Made by a program: the position numbers and the translations under genes. A stretch of DNA of 64,000 nt from positions 495,931-559,930 of the forward strand of contig CAVSIZ010000019.1 of the NCBI GenBank assembly GCA_963728125.1, written 5' to 3'. This DNA is from CAWDCV01 sp963728125 (lineage in GTDB: Bacteria; Actinomycetota; Actinomycetes; CAWDCV01). Below are positions 1 through 8,106 of this stretch, in pieces (within the stretch, counting starts at the first letter, position 1; the number at the start of each line of letters is the position of its first letter). Below the pieces are notes generated by a model, which made no database searches, was not told the origin of the DNA, and saw only the letters and a list, made by a program, of their open reading frames with translations.

Positions 1-948
1 GTGTTGCAGGTACCAGCTGTTGAGCATTGCTAGCTCCGCGGGATTGCCGCCGTGGTCGCTTTCGACGACGACCCAGCCGGGGAAGTCGTGGTTGCGCAGT
101 GCGGCGACGAAGCCGGGCACGTCGACCAGGCCGCCGTCGGTGCCGAGCTCGTAGAACCACCGCTCGATGTGCCGTCCGCCACCTCCGCGCAGCATGCTGC
201 TCTCCGCGCCGGGCATGCGGTACTCCTCGCCGGTGTCGGTGTACCTGGTGTCCTTGAGGTGCACGTGCGTGACGCGGTCGGGGTTGTGCTCGTAGAACGC
301 GACGGGGTCGATGCCGCCGATGGTGAACTCGGCGGTGTCGAGAGCGAGCCCGACAAGCGCGGGATCGGTCGCGGCGAGAAGCTGCTTCAGCTCGTCCTCA
401 GTGTGCACGGCGCCCAGGCAGTCGTAGTGCAGGGCCAGCCCGAGACCAGATGCCGCGGCCAGCTCACCCACCTGGTTCCACACGGCGCCGACAGCGGCGA
501 TGTCATCGCCCGATAGCGGCGGGGCCATCCAAGCCGAGCCCACTGGCCGGACGACGAGCTGTTCTGCTGCGATGGCGGCGAGGAAGTCGACGAACGGTTT
601 TGCCGACTCGACGATCGCATCGTGGTCGTCGCGGTTGCGTGTCGACCGGAACGCCCAGCCCTCCTCCTCGACGGGCTGGCCGGGATCCCAGAACATGCTC
701 GACACGCCCTGCACCGAGCAGCCGCGCAGGAACTCGAGGAAGGCGTCGGCGCTGCCGTGGTTGAGCAGGATGACTTCAGGGCGGGCGATGTTGTCCCATC
801 GACCCGTGCCTGAGGCAAGCTCGACATGGTCGAAGCCGCATGCCGCCATCGTCTTGAGTGCCCGCTGCTGGTCTTCGTGCCGCACGAACACGTCGAGGCG
901 GAAGTTCCACTGATTGAGGGCGTACGCCCAGCGCAGCGTGTCCTTCAT
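1..948 (-). CDS. Sugar phosphate isomerase/epimerase family TIM-barrel protein (3' end outside window)
   Basis: The gene begins with ATG at 948 and runs off the left edge, so about 316 codons are visible and no stop is seen. The product starts MKDTLRWAYALNQWNF and has the AP-endonuclease-2-like TIM-barrel pattern. A strand with LALHYD near residue 175, LALDTAEF near 205 and THVHLKDT near 230 supply the usual metal-binding acid and His positions, and VVVESD near the visible end supplies a further Glu. It resembles the next upstream gene (shared RWFYE-GTDGGLVD block), so the two are paralogues. The ATG overlaps the TGA of that gene (ATGA), so they are co-transcribed. A role as isomerase, epimerase or lyase on a keto-sugar from the glycoside pathway is inference. 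The exact reaction cannot be read from the sequence. Confidence 0.85.
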   Translation of the reverse strand, partial: MKDTLRWAYALNQWNFRLDVFVRHEDQQRALKTMAACGFDHVELASGTGRWDNIARPEVILLNHGSADAFLEFLRGCSVQGVSSMFWDPGQPVEEEGWAFRSTRNRDDHDAIVESAKPFVDFLAAIAAEQLVVRPVGSAWMAPPLSGDDIAAVGAVWNQVGELAAASGLGLALHYDCLGAVHTEDELKQLLAATDPALVGLALDTAEFTIGGIDPVAFYEHNPDRVTHVHLKDTRYTDTGEEYRMPGAESSMLRGGGGRHIERWFYELGTDGGLVDVPGFVAALRNHDFPGWVVVESDHGGNPAELAMLNSWYLQH

Positions 949-1895
949 CGCGGGACACCCACCTCAACGTCGGCAAGAACGTTGTCGATGTACCACTTCG
1001 CGACGCATGTCGCCTCGGCGTAGCTGCCGCCGCCGAGCTCGGCCTTGTCGTGCTCCACGGTCAGCCAGCCGTCATAGCCCGACGCGACGATCTCCTGCAT
1101 CAGCGCCGGGAAGTCGACCAAGCCGCCATCGGTGCCCATCTCGTAGAACCAGCGCGTCACCTGCGGTGCCATCAGCTCCGGGTCGGGCGGCGTGCGGTAG
1201 GCCTCGTGGACGTCGACGTTGTGCGTGTCCTTGAAGTGGAAGCCGGTGCAGCGGTCGCGGTAGTCGCGGAACATCTGCACCGGATCGACACCAGCGATCG
1301 TGTGCTGAGCGGTGTCGCAGAAGAAGAACACGTATTCCGGATCGGCGTAGTCCAAGAACAGGTCGAGCTGCTCGCGGGTGCGGATCGCGCCCCAGAACTC
1401 GAAGTGGCAGGTCGTCCGCATCCCGTGCTCGAGTGTCATCCGCCCGACCCGGCTCCACAGGTCGGCCATGATCTTGAGCTTCTCGTCGGTGACCGGCTCC
1501 GTCTGGTAGTACGTGCTGCTCGGCATCACGATGAAGTTCTCGACCGATAGGCCTTCGACGGCGCGGACGGTCGCGACACTGTCAGCGAAGATCCGGTCGT
1601 GGGTCTCCGGGACATGGGGCGCCGCAAATCTCGTCGCCGATGGGTACGCGGAGAAGATGCCGGTGATCTTGTCGAAGCCGACATCGCGCAGGTACGACTC
1701 GAAGCCCCGCACCGAGCCGTACATGCCGGCGTAGATCGGGAGGTAGAAGAAGAAGGTGTCGAAGCCGGTGAAGCCGAGCGCTGCCAGCTGCTTGACGTAC
1801 CGGTCCATGTAGGCACGGTTGAACGACGGGGGCTGCGGCCCCTGCGGCGTCTCCGTCACCCAGTGATCCATGTACGACCACTTCGCCCAGGTCAT
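945..1895 (-). CDS. Sugar phosphate isomerase/epimerase family TIM-barrel protein
   Basis: A 316-residue TIM-barrel protein of the xylose-isomerase-like/AP-endonuclease-2 superfamily. The likely divalent metal ligands are Glu166 (CHFEFWG), Asp194 (FFCDTAQ), His220 (GFHFKDT) and Glu281 (LTVEHD), the complete set expected for the fold. The ATG at 1895 is chosen because a GGAGG lies 9 bases upstream and the codon overlaps the stop of the preceding gene (ATGA). An open frame continues upstream, but only through out-of-frame sequence of the neighbour. It is paralogous to the gene at 1-948. The position at the tail of the glycoside operon suggests it handles the sugar released after oxidation and cleavage, for example a 3-keto-sugar. 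This is inference. Confidence 0.88.
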   Translation of the reverse strand: MTWAKWSYMDHWVTETPQGPQPPSFNRAYMDRYVKQLAALGFTGFDTFFFYLPIYAGMYGSVRGFESYLRDVGFDKITGIFSAYPSATRFAAPHVPETHDRIFADSVATVRAVEGLSVENFIVMPSSTYYQTEPVTDEKLKIMADLWSRVGRMTLEHGMRTTCHFEFWGAIRTREQLDLFLDYADPEYVFFFCDTAQHTIAGVDPVQMFRDYRDRCTGFHFKDTHNVDVHEAYRTPPDPELMAPQVTRWFYEMGTDGGLVDFPALMQEIVASGYDGWLTVEHDKAELGGGSYAEATCVAKWYIDNVLADVEVGVPR

Positions 1896-3193
1896 GAGCC
1901 CATTCCTCCTTCGGTCAGGGTGCGCAGCAGCGCGTGCTGACGACGGACCTGCTCCCGGCCGCGGTACGGCTCGCGCCGGCCCTCGTACTCGCTGGACAGC
2001 CAGCCGGTGTAGCCGCCATCGCGCAGCGTCTGCAGGATCTCCGGCCATGGGACGTGCCGATCGGTCAGCGTCTCGTCGATCTCGAAGAACTTGGCCTGGA
2101 TGAAGCCGACGTGTGGCAGCACCTCGGCCAGGTCGGCCATCGGCACCTTGAGCGGCTCCAGGAACGCAGGGCGCTCGTCATCGTCAAAGCCGGGATGACC
2201 TTCGTCGACCGGCACGGTTTGAAAGATGCCGGTGTCGATCATGAGCTTGAAGTGGTCCGTTCCCGTCTTCTCGATGAACTGGATGTAGTTCTGCGTTACC
2301 GGATGCTGAATGGGCGTCGGACTATGAACTTCCGGGCACACGACGACATCGAGCTCCTGCGCGAGATCCAGCGTGCGCAGCACCGCCTCTTCCCACGTCG
2401 GGTGCGGATCGAGTTCCGGAGAGACGACGCCGAACTTCGGGCGAAGGAAGCTGAAGCCGAGACGCGACGCCAACCGGAGGTCACGCGCGAGCTGCTCGTG
2501 CGCCTCGGTGGCGGTCAGGTCCCGGTCGAGCCACATCTGGTTGTCCACCCACGAGCAGAGGTCGGTGGGGGTCAGCCGGTACGTCTCGAGCAGCTGCTGC
2601 CAGGTATCGATCCAATCGGCGGGAGGGTCGGGGTAGTTCGGGATGTGGCTCTGGGTCAGGATCTCGATCCCGGTCGCGCCGAGGTCTGCGATGTCAGCCA
2701 TCGCATCTTCGAGCGTCATGAGCGTGTGCATGTCGCCGGTGAAGCTGTACAGCGAGACGCCGTACCGGAAACTTGCGTCCTGGCCCTGCTCGAGCGGCAC
2801 CAGCGTGCAGTGGCGATGAGCCTCGAACTTCAGGGGCAGTGCGAACGCCGGGACGTAGGGCGAGCGGAGGTAGACCGTCACGGCAACGTCATGGACGCCC
2901 GGTGACAGACCGCCGTCGAGCGGCACCGTGATCGTGGCGAGCTCGTCGAGGGCCCAGTGCACGTCGGTCGAGCGGCGCAGCTCGTCGAGGGTGAACGTGC
3001 GGCCCTGCAGCGTCCACAACGTCGACTCGCGCGAGAACGCACGTCCGTCGACGGTGACGTCCACGCCCTCGAGCAGGCTGCCCCACGCACCTCGGTAGTT
3101 GGGCATCCGCAGCAGCAGCTGGAAGCCGGTCACCCGGCCGTCCTCGACGACGTTGGTGAAGCCGCGCGTCTGGATCACGTTGTACTCGAGCAT
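1892..3193 (-). CDS. Fused C-glycoside deglycosidase-like protein: DUF6379 (beta) domain plus TIM-barrel (alpha) domain
   Basis: A protein of about 433 residues made of two parts that are normally separate subunits. Residues about 3-120 match the DUF6379/C-glycoside deglycosidase beta type: a TRGF-NVVEDGRVTGFQ opening, MPNYRG, VDVTVDG, and LRSPYVP at the end of the sandwich. Residues about 143-433 form the TIM barrel (alpha type), starting RYGVSLYSF and ending WLSSEYEG. Candidate metal-site residues are Glu288 (CPEVHSP), Asp320 (MIDTG) and Glu402 (SSEYEG). The His seen in many relatives is replaced in the GFIQAK block. ATG at 3193 is preferred over GTG at 3199 because AAGGAGG sits 7 bases before it. 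Known enzymes of this type split the sugar-aglycone C-C bond of 3-keto C-glycosides. That activity here is inference from domains and neighbouring oxidases. Confidence 0.82.
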   Translation of the reverse strand: MLEYNVIQTRGFTNVVEDGRVTGFQLLLRMPNYRGAWGSLLEGVDVTVDGRAFSRESTLWTLQGRTFTLDELRRSTDVHWALDELATITVPLDGGLSPGVHDVAVTVYLRSPYVPAFALPLKFEAHRHCTLVPLEQGQDASFRYGVSLYSFTGDMHTLMTLEDAMADIADLGATGIEILTQSHIPNYPDPPADWIDTWQQLLETYRLTPTDLCSWVDNQMWLDRDLTATEAHEQLARDLRLASRLGFSFLRPKFGVVSPELDPHPTWEEAVLRTLDLAQELDVVVCPEVHSPTPIQHPVTQNYIQFIEKTGTDHFKLMIDTGIFQTVPVDEGHPGFDDDERPAFLEPLKVPMADLAEVLPHVGFIQAKFFEIDETLTDRHVPWPEILQTLRDGGYTGWLSSEYEGRREPYRGREQVRRQHALLRTLTEGGMGS

Positions 3194-3195
3194 GG

Positions 3196-4044
3196 TCACG
3201 CCTCCTTGTTGTGCATACGCAGCTTTGCCAGCAGGTCGCCCACGAGGAGTCGGAAGTCGACGCGGGTGTACGTCCGGCGTGCGGCTCCGTCAGCGGCGGT
3301 CGTCTCGTATGTGCTGGACTCGACGTCCAGCGCTGTCACGAGGACAGGCGGGCTGTCCCCGAGCGGCCAGACGCCGCCGATCTGAACCCAGTCAGGGTGC
3401 GGGCCGGTGAAGCGCGTCCAGAGCCACCGCCCGAGGGCGCCGGCGCCGCCGATGTCGTGCTCGAGTTCGGCAACCGAGTACGCGCACTGCCGGTAGGCCT
3501 CGAGCGGGAACTGGTGAATCTCCAGCTCCCGCTGCGCGAAGACGAAAGCTGCGGCGTCCGGGTCTCCGTCGCGGTTGTACTCGAAGGCAGTCGGATCTAG
3601 CGCCCCGCCGATCCACACCAGGGTCAGTCGGGCGGCGATGTCCGGCGCCTGCTGCAGCGCCTGGGCGACGTTGGTCAGCGGCCCACCGCAGGCGAGGTAC
3701 AGCGGCAGGCTGTCGTCGCGGCGGGCTTCCTCGACGATCGCGTCGGCTGCTGCGGACGCGCTGGCGCTGCCGAACACGTGCTCGCTTCCAGCATGGACGG
3801 GCGGGCGCTGCGAACCACCGACGGCGTCGAGCAGCTCCCGGGCCGCCACGGCGCCGTCCTCCGCCCGCGGCGCGGGCACGGGGAACTTCGGGTTGAGGAA
3901 GGAACTGGTGATCGCCACCACGCGGTTCGTCGGCGACAGCAGGTGATGCGCGAGGCCCACCAATCCGTCCGGATCGCCCGAGAAGTCGTTGTCGACGATC
4001 ACGCGAAGGCGTGGCGAAAGGACAAGCGGCGGAAGCGAGTTCAT
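3196..4044 (-). CDS. Nucleoside hydrolase family protein (IUNH fold)
   Basis: A 282-residue protein with the N-terminal acidic calcium-binding motif of inosine/uridine-preferring nucleoside hydrolases, here DNDFSGDPDG at residues 18-27, followed by a Rossmann-like core (LYLACGGPLTNVAQAL near 115). The family hydrolyses N-glycosidic bonds of ribonucleosides through a metal-held water. The gene lies inside the glycoside operon: its ATG overlaps the upstream gene's stop, and the fused deglycosidase starts 2 bases after its own stop. An unusual N- or O-pentoside substrate is therefore possible, but a purine or pyrimidine ribonucleoside cannot be excluded. The length is near the lower end of the usual 300-330 residues. 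I see no signal peptide. Confidence 0.85.
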   Translation of the reverse strand: MNSLPPLVLSPRLRVIVDNDFSGDPDGLVGLAHHLLSPTNRVVAITSSFLNPKFPVPAPRAEDGAVAARELLDAVGGSQRPPVHAGSEHVFGSASASAAADAIVEEARRDDSLPLYLACGGPLTNVAQALQQAPDIAARLTLVWIGGALDPTAFEYNRDGDPDAAAFVFAQRELEIHQFPLEAYRQCAYSVAELEHDIGGAGALGRWLWTRFTGPHPDWVQIGGVWPLGDSPPVLVTALDVESSTYETTAADGAARRTYTRVDFRLLVGDLLAKLRMHNKEA

Positions 4045-5687
4045 GCGTCGTCCTGCGCAGAGATGTGAAGCAGGTGGATCCGCACGACTCCGATGTCGTC
4101 AGCGGGCAGGAGGAAGAGGCGCTCGTCACCATTCAGAACACGACGTGGGACCCACCGGCCGGACTCGAAAAGCCCCTCTTCCACGGAGTCCACTTCGACC
4201 ACGTCCGCGCCACAACTGAAGTCAAGGCCGATCCCTTGGCCGATGAGCAGGAACTGATCGGCCGCCTCCGCGATCAGCACGCCGAAAGGCCGCCGGTCGG
4301 CCGGCGTCGGCCCGACGGTGGCACTCTCGGTCTCACTGGGCGGGGGCGGCGGCACCGGTGGCTCGCCCAGCCCAGCGTCGAGCAGCATCTGCCCGAACAG
4401 CGCACGAGCGTTCCTGGCGACAACGTCGTAACCGCCCAGCGCGAACCGCTGCTCGGTCTCGTCCTCCTCGAGCAGGATCCCGGCGATCCGCGCTTCTGCC
4501 TGCGCGGCGGTGACGACGTCTTCCATCGAGTTCACCAGGGCGCACGCCCGCCCGTACAGGCTGTCGGGCCGAGCGTCGTCGACGCCGAACACCGAGAACC
4601 CGATCGCCCGGTGGTGCCCGAGCGCCCAGAAGAGGCTGCCGGTTCGGAACTGCGATTCGGGGACGAACAGCGGGTTGTCCAGCCGGGCGTAGTCGGCGAG
4701 CACCGACTTCACGTCGGGGACGTAGACGTCCGGCCCGACCAGGTCCAGGGCAGGCGCCGCGGCCTTCCACACGTCGATCACCCGACCCACCGGCCCGCCG
4801 CTGGGGTAGTTCCCCGCCTGTGGCTGACCCGGCTGCGGCCCGAGCCACGCGTTGGCGTACATCGGCAGCGGCTTCACGGTCTTGCCGGCAGCGGCCAGGG
4901 AGTCGACGTAGCTGGCGAAACCCCAGGCCATGAACACCTCGTCGGCCTGCCAGTCGTCGCCGAAGACCTCCGACCAGGTGCCCGATCGCGGGTATCCCTG
5001 CCGAGCCCACAGGGCGGCGAGCTCCGGCCGGAGCTGTTCGGTGTTGCGTTGCAGGTAGTCGAGAAGAGCAGCCGGCACCGCGGATCGCCAGGCGCGCTCG
5101 GCTTCCGCTGACCGGTCCCGACTGTCTCGCAGCAAGCCCACCTCGTTCTGCACCTGAACCATGACCACGACGTGCTCGGGATCCGCCGCGACGAGATGGC
5201 GCATCAACCGGACGAACGCGCGCTGGTCGGCGTCCAGCAGCTCGGAGGAGAAGACGGTCAGCACCGGCTTGGGCATCGCGCCCGGGTAGCTGAACGCCGC
5301 CGCCGTCTCCGTGCGTACGACCGCCCGGGGGAATCGGCGCACATCCCGACGAACCCAGCTGGGTGCGTACGTCGACGCGGCATTCTTGAAAGCGCCAAAC
5401 CAGATCAGCACCAGGCGCATACCCCGCGCTCCCGCCTCGGCGATCTGCGCGTCCACCGTGGCGAAGTCGAACGTCCCCTCGACCGGCTCGACCTGCGCCC
5501 AACTAGCGCTGCCGATGACCGTGCGGATGCCCATGGCAGCCAGCCGCTCCCACACCGGCTCCATGTAGGCCGGGCTCGACGCGCTCGAGTTGTGCAGCTG
5601 ACCGCCGATCAGCAGACCGGGACGCCCGTCGATGACGAATTGCTTGCCCGTGGGAGTGTCCTGGAAGAAGGGCAGCGGGCCGCTCAT
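4041..5687 (-). CDS. Glycoside hydrolase, GH35-like beta-galactosidase with DUF5597
   Basis: A 548-residue (beta/alpha)8 glycosidase. The N-terminal part begins with the GH35-type FVIDGRPGLLIGGQLHNSS. The general acid is likely Glu182 (VQVQNEVG) and the nucleophile Glu344 (LFVPESQF), as in clan GH-A. Residues about 380-548 form a beta domain of the DUF5597 kind. A proline-rich stretch (PPVPPPPPSE, about residue 435) probably links modules. No signal peptide is visible, so substrates are probably imported oligosides or glycosides. ATG at 5687 overlaps the preceding stop (ATGA). The true specificity (galactoside or other) is not readable from sequence. The neighbourhood points to plant glycosides. 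Confidence 0.82.
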   Translation of the reverse strand: MSGPLPFFQDTPTGKQFVIDGRPGLLIGGQLHNSSASSPAYMEPVWERLAAMGIRTVIGSASWAQVEPVEGTFDFATVDAQIAEAGARGMRLVLIWFGAFKNAASTYAPSWVRRDVRRFPRAVVRTETAAAFSYPGAMPKPVLTVFSSELLDADQRAFVRLMRHLVAADPEHVVVMVQVQNEVGLLRDSRDRSAEAERAWRSAVPAALLDYLQRNTEQLRPELAALWARQGYPRSGTWSEVFGDDWQADEVFMAWGFASYVDSLAAAGKTVKPLPMYANAWLGPQPGQPQAGNYPSGGPVGRVIDVWKAAAPALDLVGPDVYVPDVKSVLADYARLDNPLFVPESQFRTGSLFWALGHHRAIGFSVFGVDDARPDSLYGRACALVNSMEDVVTAAQAEARIAGILLEEDETEQRFALGGYDVVARNARALFGQMLLDAGLGEPPVPPPPPSETESATVGPTPADRRPFGVLIAEAADQFLLIGQGIGLDFSCGADVVEVDSVEEGLFESGRWVPRRVLNGDERLFLLPADDIGVVRIHLLHISAQDDA

Positions 5688-7120
5688 GCGACCGAGCCCA
5701 GGTACTCGAACGACCGGATCAGCACGCTGCCGCTCGCGCTGACGACGCCGACCATCCGCCCGGTCATGCCACCGGCGACCTCGGTGGAGATGTACCGGCC
5801 GTCGAGCCGGCCCAGCTCGGTGAACTCGCCGCCGTCGACGACTCCGGCCACGACGATGTCGGGACCGCGTGCCGACGAGAACTCGTGACCCTCGGCGGGC
5901 AGCGTCCGGATCTCCAGCTCGCCGTCGAGGGGCAGGTCCTGCTCGCCAAGGACGTGTCGCGCGTCCCCGATTGCCCAGACCGCTCGTACCGTCGAGCCGG
6001 CGCACTCGAGGTCGAGCGCATGCCGCGGGTCGATCCGGATCGAGAGCCCGCCGACTCCCTCAACGGCGAGCCGGGCACGGACCCTCGCGTGCAGGTGCTC
6101 CTGCCGACGACCCAGGAATGCGGGTCCGCTCACGTGCCAGGCACCGCTCTTCCATGCGGCGATCTCGGACGGGAAGCGCGACGCCGCCACCCAGGACGGC
6201 GGGAGCTCAGGACCGGTCAGGTTCTCCTGGGCCGGTACGTCCTTTGGCTCGAGCTGTCCGGCGAGGATCGGCCAGCCGTCCGTCCATACGACCTCGTCGG
6301 CGAAGGTCTCCCGGCCTAGCACGTGCCACTCCGGACTCGATCCGCGCGGACGTACGCCGTGGTAGACGATCGCCCAGCTCCCGTCCGGCCGTTCCACCAG
6401 GTCGGCATGGCCGGTGTTCTGCACCGGCTCGTCGGTGCCGCGATGGGTGAGGATCGGATTGTCGGGGTTGCTGTCGAACGGTCCTGCGGGCGTCGGTCCG
6501 CGGGCGATGGTGACGGCGTGCCCGCGCTCGGTGCCGCCCTCGGCGATCAGCAGGTACCACCAGTCGCCGATTCGGTAGAGGTGCGGGCCCTCGGGGAACT
6601 TGCCGCCGGTGCCGGCCCACAGCCACTGGCGCTCGGTGAGCACCTTCCCGGTGAGCGGGTCGATAGCGGACTGGACGATGCCCTCGCCGCCGTCCGGCCC
6701 GAAACCGGCGTAGCTCATCAGGCAGGTGCCATCGTCATTCCAGGCCAGGTCGGGATCGATGCCGATCGCCGACGGTATCCGTACCGGCTCCGACCAGGGA
6801 CCCGAGGGGTCTTCTGTCCATACGAGCAGCTGCCCGCCGTCGTCCGACCAGTTCGTCGTGATCATCCAGAACCGGCCGTCGTGGTAGCGCAGCGTCGGCG
6901 CGAAGATCCCACCGGACGGCCCGGCGCTGGTGACGTCGAGCTGCGACGGCCGGTCGAGGACGTTGCCGATCTGCTCCCACGACCGCAGGTCGGTCGACCG
7001 GAAGATGGGCACGCCCGGCGCGTACTCGAAGCTGCTCGTGACCAGGTAATAGGCGTCGTCGACCCGGCAGATGCTCGGGTCGGGATGGAAGCCGGGGATC
7101 ACCGGCCGCTGCTCGGTCAC
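5684..7120 (-). CDS. Glycoside hydrolase family 43 (beta-xylosidase/alpha-arabinofuranosidase type)
   Basis: A 478-residue GH43 five-blade propeller followed by a C-terminal beta-sandwich (about residue 310 on). The three conserved acids are visible: Asp14 (GFHPDPS, general base), Asp122 (GIDPDL, pKa modulator) and Glu177 (KFPEGPH, general acid). Family members remove xylose or arabinofuranose from oligosides or decorated aglycones. No secretion signal is seen, so the enzyme is likely cytoplasmic. The start is GTG at 7120 with GAGGCGG upstream and overlaps the esterase stop (GTGA). In this operon it may trim pentose from flavonoid or hemicellulose-derived glycosides. The substrate is inference. 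Confidence 0.9.
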   Translation of the reverse strand: MTEQRPVIPGFHPDPSICRVDDAYYLVTSSFEYAPGVPIFRSTDLRSWEQIGNVLDRPSQLDVTSAGPSGGIFAPTLRYHDGRFWMITTNWSDDGGQLLVWTEDPSGPWSEPVRIPSAIGIDPDLAWNDDGTCLMSYAGFGPDGGEGIVQSAIDPLTGKVLTERQWLWAGTGGKFPEGPHLYRIGDWWYLLIAEGGTERGHAVTIARGPTPAGPFDSNPDNPILTHRGTDEPVQNTGHADLVERPDGSWAIVYHGVRPRGSSPEWHVLGRETFADEVVWTDGWPILAGQLEPKDVPAQENLTGPELPPSWVAASRFPSEIAAWKSGAWHVSGPAFLGRRQEHLHARVRARLAVEGVGGLSIRIDPRHALDLECAGSTVRAVWAIGDARHVLGEQDLPLDGELEIRTLPAEGHEFSSARGPDIVVAGVVDGGEFTELGRLDGRYISTEVAGGMTGRMVGVVSASGSVLIRSFEYLGSVA

Positions 7121-8106
7121 GCTGCGACCGCCTCTGCGATGAGATCCAGGCAGCGGTCGATCGGCTCCACCTCGGCCGGCTGGTTGAGAAAGCCGTGCAG
7201 GACGCCGCGGATCATGACCTGGCGGACGTCGACACCGGCTAGCGCCAGCGCGGCGGCAAACGCCTCACCCGAGGCACGCAGCTCGTCGTACTCAGCGTTG
7301 ATCACCAGGGTCGGGCACAGGCCGCCGAGCACGGCGGATGCAGGAAAGACGTAGCCGTCGCCAGCGCTGAGCGGTCCGCCGATGTAGTTCTCGTGCAACG
7401 GGCTCCCAGCCTGCGGCTCGTGCTGGAACACCGGTGGCAGCTCGGCGAGGGCGGCCGCCAGCCACGGTGACGGGGGTGGGGTCAGCGCGTGAAAGACCGC
7501 GTAGGCCAGTACGAGGGATGCCGGCTGCCAGCCATCCCGATCCCGCAGCTTCAGCGCGGCGCCGGCCGTGAGGTTTCCGCCCGCGCTGGCGCCACCGATC
7601 GAGATACGGGAGTTGTCGATGCCAAGCTCCGCCGCACAGTCGCGCACCCAGGTCACGGCCGCGACGGTGTCGTCGTGCGGCACCGGGTAGTGCACTCCGT
7701 CGACGGCGAGCCGGTAGTCGACGCTGACGACGACCGCGCCTGCTCGGGCGCACACCTCGCGCGCTGTCCAGTCGCCCTCGCGCATGTCGAGGTCACCACC
7801 GATGAAGGCGCCGCCGTGCAGCCACACCAACCCCGGCCGTTTCTCCAACAACGGATGGGGATGTGGCCCGCTGGTGGTCGAAACCCCATCCGTTGTTGGA
7901 GGTGTGTAGATGCGGACGGGGATGGGACCGTGCGGTCCGGGTGCGGCGTCGTCGCGGATGTCGACGTCCGGTGGGGCGATCGTCGGCTCCCACGACTCGT
8001 ACTGCCGTATTCGCTCCAGCCCGGCCGGCGTGGTGTACGCCTCCCGGATCGATGCGATGCCGTCGAGGTAGTGGAAGCGGGCAGCGACGTCAGGATGAAT
8101 CGGCAC
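7117..8106 (-). CDS. Alpha/beta hydrolase fold-3 (HSL-family) esterase, with palindromic insert
   Basis: A 329-residue hormone-sensitive-lipase-type esterase. The oxyanion motif HGGAF lies near residues 97-101 and the nucleophile is Ser174 in GGASAGG. Asp near 272 (EYDELR) and His near 305 (LHGFLN) complete the triad. GTG at 8106 has a good GGGAG site 7 bases upstream and overlaps the GMC oxidase gene by 17 bases. Residues about 69-88 (rich in Thr, Pro, Gly and His) are encoded by a perfect 18-bp inverted repeat with a 23-base loop. They sit between the RIYTP strand and the RPGLVWLHGG strand, where relatives run almost directly on. The element is in frame and probably leaves the fold intact. 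Deacylation of acylated glycosides is a plausible role. Confidence 0.88.
   Translation of the reverse strand: MPIHPDVAARFHYLDGIASIREAYTTPAGLERIRQYESWEPTIAPPDVDIRDDAAPGPHGPIPVRIYTPPTTDGVSTTSGPHPHPLLEKRPGLVWLHGGAFIGGDLDMREGDWTAREVCARAGAVVVSVDYRLAVDGVHYPVPHDDTVAAVTWVRDCAAELGIDNSRISIGGASAGGNLTAGAALKLRDRDGWQPASLVLAYAVFHALTPPPSPWLAAALAELPPVFQHEPQAGSPLHENYIGGPLSAGDGYVFPASAVLGGLCPTLVINAEYDELRASGEAFAAALALAGVDVRQVMIRGVLHGFLNQPAEVEPIDRCLDLIAEAVAA
7843..7901. repeat. Perfect 18-bp inverted repeat inside the esterase gene
   Basis: The arms are CTCCAACAACGGATGGGG (7843-7860) and its exact reverse complement (7884-7901), with a 23-base loop. The repeat lies wholly within coding sequence, keeps the frame and encodes a low-complexity segment between two core strands of the hydrolase. 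It looks like a small palindromic element inserted into a gene. A weaker hairpin with a related CGGATG core lies at 34112-34158. Confidence 0.8.

Noticed and set aside
4011..5111. Long plus-strand open frames opposite the GH35-like gene, and similar ones at 1934-2905 and 9923-10957
   Set aside because: They are antisense to clearly conserved genes and show no recognisable motifs. High GC keeps such frames open.
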